Below, piece by piece: positions 53,306 to 61,926 of a stretch of 64,000 bases of DNA. The notes below the pieces were generated by a model that made no database searches, was not told the origin of the DNA, and saw nothing but the letters and a program-made list of their open reading frames with translations. The position numbers and the translations under genes are program-made. The DNA comes from Erysipelotrichaceae bacterium. GTDB lineage: Bacteria; Bacillota_I; Bacilli_A; RFN20; CAG-826. The stretch lies in the NCBI GenBank assembly GCA_015059105.1, contig SVBB01000008.1:1-64000 (forward strand). Direction: 5' to 3'. The number at the start of each line of letters is the position of its first letter. Position 1 is the first letter of the stretch.

Positions 53306-54931
53306 ATGAAAAAGCAAATATTGTTACTTAGTTTACTATTACCTTTTTTAGCAATTTCTTGTTCAACTCCTAGCGAGAGTTCTTCGTTTAGCTCTTCTAG
53401 TAGTTCCTCATCTATTCCTTCTAGTAGTACTTCATCTTCTAGCGCGAGTGAAACAAGCAGCGGAGAATCTAGCAGTAGTTCCTCTACTAGCGAAGGACCT
53501 GTTCATGTTACTTCTGTCAGTTTAAATAAATCTAGTGTCGTGTTTTATCAAGATGATCCCGCACTTACTTTAACGGCGACAGTTTTACCAGCGAATGCAG
53601 AAAATAAGAATGTCATTTGGTCTAGTAACAACACAAGTGTTGCCACTATTAGTGATGGTGTAGTCACTCCGGTTAGTCCAGGAGATGCAACTATTACTGC
53701 TAAGTCTGTGGATGGGAATAAAACGGCGACTTGCAAAGTATCTGTCAGTTTTCCTAATTATGTCATACACGGTAAATTCAAAAATGAATCTGACTGGACA
53801 GATAAACCGATGATCAATAACGATAAATCAACCGCAGAATATATGCTTTTAGATGTTCAACTCTATGAAGGTGATGTCTTTAGTATTCATATGTATGGCA
53901 GTACTTGGTATGGTTATTCTGATTTAAAAACTTCTGTTGCTTCAGGATTAGTTACTAAAGCTTCCACTAATAACGATATTAAAGTCCTAGCAACTGGTGT
54001 TTATGACATTTATTCTAGTTACAATGAATCAGATGGTGGACATATTTATTTAGCGAATACTGGTTATACACCTTCTCCAGGTACTGTTCATGTCACTGAT
54101 ATTCAATTAAATCGTTCAGGAAAATATTTACAGTATCGCTATGAATATCAACTCACTGCGAATATTTATCCAAGCACAGCTTCTGAAAAAAAAGTTGTTT
54201 GGACTTCAAGCGATGAAAGCGTTGCGACAGTTACTTCTTCAGGTAGAGTTATCGCTAAAGAAAAGACCGGAAGTACTATTATTACCGCGACAACATATGA
54301 CCAACATAAAGTTGATACATGCCTTATTTATGTGAGTGCTTCTGCAATTCCTGAATATTATCTTATTGGCACAATTGGTGGACGTTCTTATTCAGCTGGT
54401 ACTTATACATACGCTGCTCTTCCATTAGGTTCAGGACAATTCTTTATCCCTAATGTTGATTTTGTTAAGGGCGATAAAGTCAAAATAATAAATAAATATG
54501 GAGCATATTTACATAGCACAAGCGAAATAGGTAATCCGATATACGAATATTCGGTGAGTGAAAATAAATCAGTAAACCTCTATTTAGACACTTATAAAAC
54601 TAAAGATTATTTATCAGTGGTTAATAGAGCGTCTCGTGATATTTATGTTAAATACGATTCTGACACCAATGATGATAACAAGTGTGGTTGGATTTATGTG
54701 CAGGGACCTGATATCACACCACAGTGGATGAAGTCTAGTTCTACGATGTCAGGTTCAACTGGTTGTCGTTTCAATATACCTAAACATGCCACTGAATTTA
54801 CTTTTGTTCGCGCTCCTAGAGATCAAGAACCGGATTCTAATTATATGTCTCTTGATTTAAAGACTAGGGTTAAGAGTTTTGATGTTACGGATGACGTCTA
54901 TGAATACGACGCTACCGTAGATTCTAAATAG
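53306..54931 (+). CDS. Surface lipoprotein with two Big_2 (bacterial Ig-like) domains
   Basis: This 541-residue protein has a signal peptide with lipobox AISC (Cys 19), then a Ser-rich linker to about residue 68. Two Big_2 domains follow: residues about 70-148 (VTSVSLNKSSVVF, then NAENKNVIWSSNNTSVATI) and about 258-345 (VTDIQLNRSGKYL, then KKVVWTSSDESVATV). Between and after them are beta-rich regions of unknown type (YVIHGKFKNESDW and YYLIGTIGGRSYSAG). It is probably an adhesin or glycan-binding surface protein. The linker codons are biased to Ser (TCT, AGC, AGT). Confidence 0.85.
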   Translation: MKKQILLLSLLLPFLAISCSTPSESSSFSSSSSSSSIPSSSTSSSSASETSSGESSSSSSTSEGPVHVTSVSLNKSSVVFYQDDPALTLTATVLPANAENKNVIWSSNNTSVATISDGVVTPVSPGDATITAKSVDGNKTATCKVSVSFPNYVIHGKFKNESDWTDKPMINNDKSTAEYMLLDVQLYEGDVFSIHMYGSTWYGYSDLKTSVASGLVTKASTNNDIKVLATGVYDIYSSYNESDGGHIYLANTGYTPSPGTVHVTDIQLNRSGKYLQYRYEYQLTANIYPSTASEKKVVWTSSDESVATVTSSGRVIAKEKTGSTIITATTYDQHKVDTCLIYVSASAIPEYYLIGTIGGRSYSAGTYTYAALPLGSGQFFIPNVDFVKGDKVKIINKYGAYLHSTSEIGNPIYEYSVSENKSVNLYLDTYKTKDYLSVVNRASRDIYVKYDSDTNDDNKCGWIYVQGPDITPQWMKSSSTMSGSTGCRFNIPKHATEFTFVRAPRDQEPDSNYMSLDLKTRVKSFDVTDDVYEYDATVDSK

Positions 54932-55031
54932 TTTTAAAATATGGCGAGCTCAATTGATTATCTTGAATACGTTCTTGAACTTCTTAGTTTACGATAATTT
55001 AGAATAATATTATTTATATAGGAAAAAGAAG

Positions 55032-55053
55032 TCTCAATTTTTTGAGATTTTTT
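55032..55053 (+). terminator. Intrinsic terminator before the VTC operon
   Basis: TCTCAA pairs with TTGAGA around TTTT, followed by six T. Confidence 0.75.
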
Positions 55054-55059
55054 ATTTGC

Positions 55060-55082
55060 TTTAAGTTTCATTTAAGGTTCAT
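55060..55082 (+). promoter_or_regulatory. Direct-repeat operator candidate for the OmpR-type regulator
   Basis: TTTAAGTTTCAT (55060-55071) and TTTAAGGTTCAT (55071-55082) repeat at 11 nt. That spacing suits tandem binding of PhoB/OmpR-family dimers. It lies about 35 nt before the VTC gene. Confidence 0.55.
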
Positions 55083-55115
55083 CTTTTAATCTATTCGTGT
55101 CAGGAGGGAAAACTA

Positions 55116-55880
55116 ATGGCAGAAGAAAAGATTATCGCAGTGATGAAAAGATATGAACTCAAGTTCTACTTGAACAAGGAACAACTAGCCTATTTTAATG
55201 AAAAGATTGTCGAGCATATGAAACTTGATAAATACGGTTTAACTTCTATCGCGTCACTATATTACGACACTCCTGATTATCGACTCATCAATCGCTCGAT
55301 TGAAAAGCCTAAGTATAAGGAAAAATTAAGACTCAGGAGTTATGGACTCGCAAAAGAGGATTCCAAAACATTCTTGGAAATCAAAAGAAAAAGCGAAGGA
55401 ATTGTTTATAAAAGAAGAATCTCTTTATTAGAAAAAGAAGCTGATGAGCTAATCAGAACTAATGAAGCAGAAAGAAAAGATCAAATCGGAAGAGAGTTAG
55501 AAGCTTTCTTAGAGAATTATAAGAAAGTTGAGCCAAAGTACTTAATAATCTATGACAGAATGGCTTATTACCAGGATGATAGTGACTTAAGAGTAACGGT
55601 GGATATCAACCCAAGATATAGAACAACCGATCTCAATCTCCATACTTCTTTAGAAGGAACACCATTAACTGATGATGGTGGGGCAATACTTGAGATCAAA
55701 GTACAGCACAGCATTCCTCTTTGGCTAACAAAGATATTAACCGAAGGGAAAATATATCAAACGAGTTTCTCTAAAGTGGGAACCGCCCATATTAAAGAGA
55801 TGAAGAAACAACAACTTAATACAGTTGTATACGAACAACAATACGTTCAAGGAGGACGTCAATATGGATTCACTATTTAA
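55116..55880 (+). CDS. VTC-domain protein (polyphosphate polymerase-type fold)
   Basis: This 254-residue protein has the VTC catalytic-tunnel pattern: KRYELKFYL at the start, SLYYDTPDY, KLRLRSYG with basic residues, FLEIKRKSEGIVYKRR and a late EIKV. VTC domains in eukaryotes make polyphosphate; bacterial members occur almost always with DUF4956 and CotH-like or beta-helix lipoproteins, and their product is not established. AGGAGGG precedes the ATG. It overlaps the next gene by 17 nt. Confidence 0.9.
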   Translation: MAEEKIIAVMKRYELKFYLNKEQLAYFNEKIVEHMKLDKYGLTSIASLYYDTPDYRLINRSIEKPKYKEKLRLRSYGLAKEDSKTFLEIKRKSEGIVYKRRISLLEKEADELIRTNEAERKDQIGRELEAFLENYKKVEPKYLIIYDRMAYYQDDSDLRVTVDINPRYRTTDLNLHTSLEGTPLTDDGGAILEIKVQHSIPLWLTKILTEGKIYQTSFSKVGTAHIKEMKKQQLNTVVYEQQYVQGGRQYGFTI

Positions 55881-56562
55881 TTTATTAGCCGAGACAAATT
55901 CTTATGTCGTTTGTCTATTGGTTATCGGTATCACATTTGTAATTGGATTAGTTTATACGTTCATCATATCGATCAAGATGAGAGCGACAAAAGGCTTCTT
56001 CATTACTTCGATCTTGATGCCGATGATCGTGGCAAGCGTGATATCGATGGTGAGTTTGTTCCTCGATAGCGCTTCTACAGGAGCGATAAGAATCGCAACA
56101 ATCGCAGTCGCATTAGGACTCATTAGATTCAGAAGCGTGAACGGTAGAGCGGAAGAGATGCTCGTCTTATTCGGAGGTGTGGCATTTGGCCTTATTGGTG
56201 GACTTGGATACGTCGTCATCGCCGCAATTGTAGCTGTCGCCTTATCCGCCCTATACGTCGTCTTATCTTCACTTAGTATCTGGGATCATAAAAGAATAGG
56301 AGAAGAAAAACTATTAAAAGTCACAATTCCCGAAGACCTCAATTATAACGAAGCATTTGATGCAATCTTAAAAACACATCTCAAGAGTTACGAACTCGTC
56401 GAGATAAAAACTACTGGTATGGGAAGCTTGTTCAGACTTTCCTACAAAGTAGAACTGCTCGTTAAAGATAGTGAGAAAACGCTTATCGATGAACTGAGAG
56501 TGAAGAACTCAAATCTTGAAATATCATTACTTCCATATGTGGAAAACACTAAATCATTATAA
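55864..56562 (+). CDS. DUF4956 membrane protein
   Basis: This 232-residue protein has four transmembrane segments in the first 130 residues (about 10-35, 48-68, 72-92 and 100-130) and a cytosolic alpha/beta tail. LGLIRFRSVNGRAEEMLVLFGG is the DUF4956 signature. GGAGG at 55852 sets the ATG at 55864. It is the standard partner of VTC proteins and may form the membrane part of the polymer machinery. Confidence 0.9.
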   Translation: MDSLFNLLAETNSYVVCLLVIGITFVIGLVYTFIISIKMRATKGFFITSILMPMIVASVISMVSLFLDSASTGAIRIATIAVALGLIRFRSVNGRAEEMLVLFGGVAFGLIGGLGYVVIAAIVAVALSALYVVLSSLSIWDHKRIGEEKLLKVTIPEDLNYNEAFDAILKTHLKSYELVEIKTTGMGSLFRLSYKVELLVKDSEKTLIDELRVKNSNLEISLLPYVENTKSL

Positions 56563-56574
56563 GGAGAAAAAGTT

Positions 56575-58404
56575 ATGAAAAAGAAACATTTATTACCATT
56601 ATCCGCATTCGCATTATTATTGCTCATGGGTTGTTCAGTATCAGGAACTAGCACTTCTGCAGCATCAACTGATACTTCTAACACCACAACTAGTGAAACA
56701 AGCGGAGCTACTTCTGATACGACAAGCGAGAACAACGGATCAGCTTATGATTACAATTCTCAAATCTCAGTAGAAGAAGCGGAAGAAATTGAAGTTGAAG
56801 ATAACGTTGGTGACTTCGCGATTGAAACTAGCGACGGCACTTATACAAAAACAAATAATATTTATAAGATTACTTCTGCTGGTACATATACTTTAAGTGG
56901 TAACCTCACTGGCCAAATCCTAGTGGAAGCTGGCGAAGATGATGAAGTTGTTATCGAACTAAATGGAGTTTCTATCACCTATGGTAGTGACGCGCCTATC
57001 AAAGCGTTAACAGCTGGTAAAGTTGAAATCTCTGCTAAAAAAGATACTGGTAACACCATTACTGACACAAGAAGCGCAAAGACAACTGATACTACAACCT
57101 TAGGGGAAGGCGCAATTTACGCCAAAACTGATTTAAAGCTTAAAGGTAGTGGCACATTAGTAGTGGAAGGCAACTACAACAACGCGATTCACACGACTAA
57201 GGATCTCAAGATTCAAAAATTAACATTAAAAGCGACTGGTTATAACAATGCCTTAAAAGGTAATAACAGCGTTACTATTGAATCTGGCGAAGTGCAAGCT
57301 TACGCGAAAACCGGTAATGGTATTAAAACAGAGGATAGTTCAGTTACTAGTAGCGGTAATCAAAAAGGAACGGTGGCAATTAATGGTGGATCTGTCTATA
57401 TCGATTCATTACATGATGCGATCGATGCAATTTACAATATCGAGATCGATGAACTTGATAGCACTGTTCCAACAGAAATCTCCATCAAAACTGGCACGAA
57501 ATCCACATTTTATTCTAAATCCAGTTTCAAAGCTGATTCTGAAAAAGGATTAAAAGCTGCGAATGAAATTAAGGTGAATAAAGGTGTAGTGGTTATCGCC
57601 GCTAGTGACGATGCCATCCATGCAAATTATGGTGATACTTTAGAAAATGGTTCTAAAGGATTAGGTAATATCACGATTAATGATGGGTTAATTCAAGTCG
57701 CGAGTGGTGATGATGGCTTACATGCTGATAATATCCTTGCTATCAATGGTGGTAAGATTGTCGTCACTGGCGCGACTGAAGGGTTTGAAGCTAACTATAT
57801 TAATATTAACGGCGGTTACTCCTATATCTACGGCACTGATGATGGCGTCAACTGCTCTAAGAAATCGTTCAACAACTGTGCAATTACTATCACTGGTGGT
57901 TATCTCGATGTCGCAGTGAGTAATGGCGATACAGATGGCATCGATTCTAATGGTAACTTCACGATGAGTGGTGGGACAGTCATCTCTAGAGGATCTCCAG
58001 GAACTAGTTCAGCGATGTCCACAGGCTTAGATGTCGATGGCACTTGCTCAATTACTGGTGGTACATTCATCGCCTTCAACGGTTTAGAAGTTGCTCCAAC
58101 TAAAGGCAGTAATGTCTTATTCGCCGGCACCACAACTGCTGGTAGCGGAATGGGCGGCATGCCTGGAAGAGGTGGATTTGGAAGACCAGGTCAACAAGGA
58201 ACTAGCTCATCTTATTCCTTCCAAGCCGGTAGTTATACTCTCACTGGTGGAAATCTAAATATTAGTTTTACTAACGACTATAATTACGGTAGCTTCATGA
58301 TCTATTCTTCTAACTTAGCAACTAGCAATACTTATACATTATCTAGAGGTACGACAAGCGTGCTATCTTGGAATCAATCTTCTAGCTCCGTTACAATTTC
58401 CTAA
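56575..58404 (+). CDS. Beta-helix carbohydrate-binding lipoprotein (Cthe_2159-like)
   Basis: This 609-residue lipoprotein (lipobox LMGC, Cys about 21) has a Ser/Thr linker to about residue 60. A long right-handed beta-helix follows, with repeated motifs such as DDAIHANYGDTL, SGDDGLHADN and DGIDSNGNFTMSGG, the pattern of the Cthe_2159 carbohydrate-binding family. A Gly-rich stretch (GMGGMPGRGGFGRPGQQG) lies near residue 530. Family members bind acidic polysaccharide and calcium. It is third in the VTC operon with its own ribosome site. Confidence 0.88.
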   Translation: MKKKHLLPLSAFALLLLMGCSVSGTSTSAASTDTSNTTTSETSGATSDTTSENNGSAYDYNSQISVEEAEEIEVEDNVGDFAIETSDGTYTKTNNIYKITSAGTYTLSGNLTGQILVEAGEDDEVVIELNGVSITYGSDAPIKALTAGKVEISAKKDTGNTITDTRSAKTTDTTTLGEGAIYAKTDLKLKGSGTLVVEGNYNNAIHTTKDLKIQKLTLKATGYNNALKGNNSVTIESGEVQAYAKTGNGIKTEDSSVTSSGNQKGTVAINGGSVYIDSLHDAIDAIYNIEIDELDSTVPTEISIKTGTKSTFYSKSSFKADSEKGLKAANEIKVNKGVVVIAASDDAIHANYGDTLENGSKGLGNITINDGLIQVASGDDGLHADNILAINGGKIVVTGATEGFEANYININGGYSYIYGTDDGVNCSKKSFNNCAITITGGYLDVAVSNGDTDGIDSNGNFTMSGGTVISRGSPGTSSAMSTGLDVDGTCSITGGTFIAFNGLEVAPTKGSNVLFAGTTTAGSGMGGMPGRGGFGRPGQQGTSSSYSFQAGSYTLTGGNLNISFTNDYNYGSFMIYSSNLATSNTYTLSRGTTSVLSWNQSSSSVTIS

Positions 58405-58412
58405 AAATAGTA

Positions 58413-58418
58413 TAGAAT
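58413..58418 (+). promoter_or_regulatory. -10 box of the two-component genes, leaderless
   Basis: TAGAAT ends 7 nt before the ATG at 58425. No Shine-Dalgarno sequence is present. Confidence 0.5.
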
Positions 58419-58424
58419 ACTAAT

Positions 58425-59102
58425 ATGAAAATCTTGCTAGTAGAAGATACAGAACAACTCAATAAAGCATTAACAACCATTTTGAAGCGGAATTCATACC
58501 TCGTGGATTCCGCTTTCGATGGCGAAGAAGCATTGCTCTTTTTAAAAGACTACCAATATGATGTCATCATCCTCGATATCATGCTTCCGCGCATTGATGG
58601 ACTTGAGGTTTTAACAAGAGCGAGAGCCCAAGGAATTCAGACCCCAATTATCTTATTGACTGCGAAATCGACAGTGGAAGATAAGATCACCGGTTTAGAC
58701 TTAGGGGCCGACGATTATCTTCCTAAGCCATTCTCGATGGAAGAACTTCTCGCGAGAATACGCGCGCTTTCTAGAAGGAAAAACGTCACCATTAAAGAAA
58801 ATAAAGAAATTACATATCATGACATCGTCGTGGATGAAAACAATCTCCTTATTAAATGTGGAGATAAAAGCGAAACCCTTTCTCGAAAAGAAATGCAAAT
58901 CATCCTTCTATTAATTGAAAATAAAGGTAATGTCGTATCCTTAGATACAATTACGAAATCTGCTTGGGATATCGAATCATATTCCACCAGTGAAAATGTC
59001 TGGGTCTACATCTCATATTTAAGAAAGAAATTAGAAAATATTGGCTCAACTATTAAGATTAAGTCAATCAGATACCAAGGTTACTATTTGGAGAACAAAT
59101 AA
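58425..59102 (+). CDS. OmpR/PhoB-family response regulator
   Basis: This 225-residue protein has a receiver domain with acidic residues at E7-D8, phospho-acceptor D51 in ILDIMLPRIDG and lysine in LPKPFSMEELLARIR. It has a C-terminal winged helix ending VWVYISYLRKKLE and IRYQGYYLE. It is paired with the kinase by a TAATG-type overlap. The 11-bp repeats before the VTC gene are a likely target. Confidence 0.95.
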   Translation: MKILLVEDTEQLNKALTTILKRNSYLVDSAFDGEEALLFLKDYQYDVIILDIMLPRIDGLEVLTRARAQGIQTPIILLTAKSTVEDKITGLDLGADDYLPKPFSMEELLARIRALSRRKNVTIKENKEITYHDIVVDENNLLIKCGDKSETLSRKEMQIILLLIENKGNVVSLDTITKSAWDIESYSTSENVWVYISYLRKKLENIGSTIKIKSIRYQGYYLENK

Positions 59103-60307
59103 TGATTAAGAAACTGAGAATCAAATTTATTATCATCTCGATGTTATCGGTTCTTTTCGTTCTCGCGGTGACTATCGGAGCAATCAATATCACTAACTAT
59201 ATCGTCATTGAAAATGACGCTAATGGAGCAGTCAGTGAAGTGATTAGACAAGGAACAGGCGATAACCCATTTGGTCCTGGTGGTGGTCCTGGTCAAAGAA
59301 GAGATATTAGACAAGACCATTATTTCATCGTTTCTTTTAATAATGATGGCTCGGTCAATAAAGTGAACGCCACTCACATGTTCATGTATAACGAAGAGGA
59401 ATGTAAACAGTTAGCAACGCGCGTATATAATAATGAATTAACGGGCGGTAAATATGACACTTTACGTTATGCTTTAGAAAAGAAAAATGATGGCTTAACT
59501 TATGTTGGATTTGTTGATATAAAAGATAAGTTAGATAGTTTTAATAACTTCTTATTGCTCTCTTCTCTCATCTCTTTAGGAGCGTTCCTCATCTTATTCA
59601 TTCTCATCTTTATTGGTTCTAAACTCGTGTTTAAATCAACAGAAGAAGCGTATCGAAAACAAAAGAGATTTATCACTAACGCATCGCACGAATTAAAGAC
59701 ACCTTTAACGATTATCTCTGCAGATATCGATTTAATTGAGATGGATAATGGGAAAAGCGAATGGAGTGATTCCGTTCGCGATCAAGTAAAAAGATTAACG
59801 GATATGACTAACCAACTAGTGACGCTTTCTAAACTCGAAGAAGAAGATAAGTCGCGTTTCCCAATGGAAGAATTCTCTCTTAACAATGTTTGTAAAAAGG
59901 CGGTAGAATCATTCTCCCCAAGTTTTAAAAACGAAGGTATTAAATTCTCTAGTAATATTTCTGGTAATATTTCGATGTACGGGAACAAATATCTCATCGA
60001 CCAGTTAATCTATATCTTTTTAGACAATTCTCTCAAATATACTGGAGGAGAACAAAAGAGTTCATATTTCGTCGTCAGTGAGAATAAGAACAAAGTTGAA
60101 CTGCGCTTCTCAAATACGATTGATAAAAACGATGAAGTTGACGTCAAACAAATCATGGAAAGATTCTATCGTTCCCCGTCTAATAAAAAAGAAGGTTCTG
60201 GAGTGGGATTATCAATCGCTCAAGAGATCATCAGATTCCATAAAGGGAAAATAGATATTGATAAAAACAACAATACGTTATCGTTTGTTGTAACACTGAA
60301 TAACTAG
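59102..60307 (+). CDS. Sensor histidine kinase
   Basis: This 401-residue protein has two transmembrane helices (about 10-30 and 148-175) bracketing an extracytoplasmic domain. Near residues 55-75 that domain carries a Gly/Pro-rich segment (FGPGGGPGQRR), reminiscent of the tail of the beta-helix lipoprotein. The H-box is ASHELKTPL with H196; the N-box is LDNSLKYT and the G-box is GSGVGLSIAQ. It probably senses envelope or polymer status and phosphorylates the adjacent regulator. Confidence 0.94.
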   Translation: MIKKLRIKFIIISMLSVLFVLAVTIGAINITNYIVIENDANGAVSEVIRQGTGDNPFGPGGGPGQRRDIRQDHYFIVSFNNDGSVNKVNATHMFMYNEEECKQLATRVYNNELTGGKYDTLRYALEKKNDGLTYVGFVDIKDKLDSFNNFLLLSSLISLGAFLILFILIFIGSKLVFKSTEEAYRKQKRFITNASHELKTPLTIISADIDLIEMDNGKSEWSDSVRDQVKRLTDMTNQLVTLSKLEEEDKSRFPMEEFSLNNVCKKAVESFSPSFKNEGIKFSSNISGNISMYGNKYLIDQLIYIFLDNSLKYTGGEQKSSYFVVSENKNKVELRFSNTIDKNDEVDVKQIMERFYRSPSNKKEGSGVGLSIAQEIIRFHKGKIDIDKNNNTLSFVVTLNN

Positions 60308-60310
60308 ATT

Positions 60311-60333
60311 AACTCCTTAAGGAGTTTTTCTTT
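60311..60333 (+). terminator. Intrinsic terminator of the two-component operon
   Basis: ACTCC pairs with GGAGT around TTAA, then five T. Confidence 0.75.
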
Positions 60334-60382
60334 TAAATATAGCTAACAATATAATAGCAATTATAACAAAATATGTTAAAAT

Positions 60383-60388
60383 TATAAT
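60383..60388 (+). promoter_or_regulatory. -10 box before the large structured RNA
   Basis: TATAAT at 60383-60388 predicts transcription from about 60395. No -35 box is clear. Confidence 0.5.
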
Positions 60389-60394
60389 GTTCAT

Positions 60395-60714
60395 ATATTT
60401 AGACCACAGGCGTTATGAACTAGCTAGTAGCAAAGTCGACCATATGCAGGTACACAGTGATAAATGGATATATGAACTGGTATGTCGTATGTGTTAGGGC
60501 ATATCAATGTGGAAAGCACCGCCCAGTATGAAATGAGCTCCTAAAGGAACAAACCCTTCGTGGAATCCTTAATAGCAAGATATTCATACAAACGCTCCAC
60601 ACAATAGAGATATTGATCCTGAGGCCATCCAAATGGGATGTAACACCACAAGATAGAACTAGTAGGGATATTAGTCGCTATCTTGACAAGGTGTTTTCAT
60701 TTGGATGGTTTTTT
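60395..60714 (+). ncRNA. Candidate large structured RNA (about 320 nt)
   Basis: No open frame occupies this stretch, but long-range helices nest cleanly. ATCAAT (60503-60508) pairs with ATTGAT (60612-60617), GTGG (60509-60512) with CCAC (60597-60600), AGC with GCT (60594-60596), and GTATGAA (60526-60532) with TTCATAC (60583-60589). A 3' domain stacks CCATCCAAATG (60625) with CATTTGGATGG (60698), AACACC with GGTGTT, and CAAGATAG with CTATCTTG, and ends in six T. A 5' helix joins CGACCATA with TATGTCG. It fits no class I know. Confidence 0.65.
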
Positions 60715-60772
60715 AAATTTCTCCTTTTGAAAACACGACAAAGTATGTTGTTCAAAAAAGGAGGAAAAAACG

Positions 60773-61894
60773 GTGAACAAAGACTATGACGATGCTGTAA
60801 AAGTTATAAAAACAGCAATATTAGCTAGCCAATTAGATGCTTTAAAGTCTATCAATGAAAAGCAATTAATTCTATATTATGCGATTGGCAAATATATCTC
60901 TCTTAATACCAGAAATGGGAAATGGGGAGAAAATGTTATTGATGAGATAGGTAATCGATTGAATGCAGAACTTCCTGGTTTAAGAGGCTTTTCAAGCAGA
61001 AATTTGAGAAACATGAGGCAATTCTATGAAGAGTGGAAAATGCTAGAACATGTTAAAAATGACAATTTGGAAGACGCGTCTGCCAAAATACAAAATATAT
61101 TTGATTGCTCTATCAACATTGAATACATCAATAGTGTGTTTGATATTGATATTCATAATTTTTTATCAGTGTCATTTTCTAATCATATGATTATTATTTC
61201 AAAAGTTAAGTCGATGGTTGAAAGACTATTTTATTTAAAGCAATGTATTTCTAATCGATATAGTTATCGTGAGTTGAAAATTGCTATATCTAACGACGAA
61301 TATCATCACCAAGGACAATTATCCAACAATTTTGAGAAAACTATATCAGACAATAGCAGAGTTATTAAGGCAATTAATTCTTTCAAAGATCAATATTTGC
61401 TAGATTATGTTAATGCTGAAGAGATTGATGTTAGAGATAAGATGGACGTCGATGAAAGAGTGATTGAAAATGGTATAGTCCATAACATTAAGAAATTTAT
61501 TCTTACTTTCGGCAAAGATTTTGCTTTTATTGGGAACCAATATCATCTCGAAGTATTTGGAGAAGACCAATATGTAGATTTGTTGTTCTTCAATAGAGAA
61601 CTTAATTGTTTGGTGGCGGTTGAGCTCAAAACTGGGAAATTCAAAACATCATATCTTGGGCAATTAAGTGGATATCTTACTGTTCTTGATAAATGTGAAA
61701 GAAAAGAGCATGAGAATCCGCCTATTGGAATAATATTGTGCAAAGATATGAATAAATCGTTCGTCGATTTTGTGATACGTGATTACAATAGCCCAATGGG
61801 TGTTTCTACGTATAAAGATATGTCGGATAAAGTGAAAGAGCACCTACCTAGTATTGAAGAGTTAACTAAACTGCTTGATTCTAATGATGATTGA
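60773..61894 (+). CDS. DUF1016/YhcG-family PDDEXK nuclease
   Basis: This 373-residue protein has an N-terminal DUF1016 domain (residues about 15-95, LILYYAIGKYISLN and LRGFSSRNLRNMRQFYEEW). The C-terminal PDDEXK nuclease fold has VDLLFFN (Asp) and VAVELKTGKF (ExK) near residues 270-290. YhcG-type proteins are often near restriction-modification or mobile elements. It has a GTG start with AAAGGAGG about 10 nt upstream. It stands alone behind the large structured RNA. Confidence 0.9.
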   Translation: MNKDYDDAVKVIKTAILASQLDALKSINEKQLILYYAIGKYISLNTRNGKWGENVIDEIGNRLNAELPGLRGFSSRNLRNMRQFYEEWKMLEHVKNDNLEDASAKIQNIFDCSINIEYINSVFDIDIHNFLSVSFSNHMIIISKVKSMVERLFYLKQCISNRYSYRELKIAISNDEYHHQGQLSNNFEKTISDNSRVIKAINSFKDQYLLDYVNAEEIDVRDKMDVDERVIENGIVHNIKKFILTFGKDFAFIGNQYHLEVFGEDQYVDLLFFNRELNCLVAVELKTGKFKTSYLGQLSGYLTVLDKCERKEHENPPIGIILCKDMNKSFVDFVIRDYNSPMGVSTYKDMSDKVKEHLPSIEELTKLLDSNDD

Positions 61895-61896
61895 TA

Positions 61897-61926
61897 GAAA
61901 AAAACTGGACTAAATGTTGTCCAGTT
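61897..61926 (-). terminator. Terminator overlapping the cobW-type stop codon
   Basis: AACTGGAC and GTCCAGTT form a stem. The minus-strand product is followed by eight T and the stop codon lies at the loop edge. Confidence 0.8.

Noticed and set aside
60395-60714. tmRNA, RNase P RNA, SRP RNA or T-box leader
   Set aside because: There is no tRNA-like ends or tag frame, no GAGGAAAGTCC-type P4, no GGAAG SRP loop, and no TGGNACCGCG antiterminator sequence.
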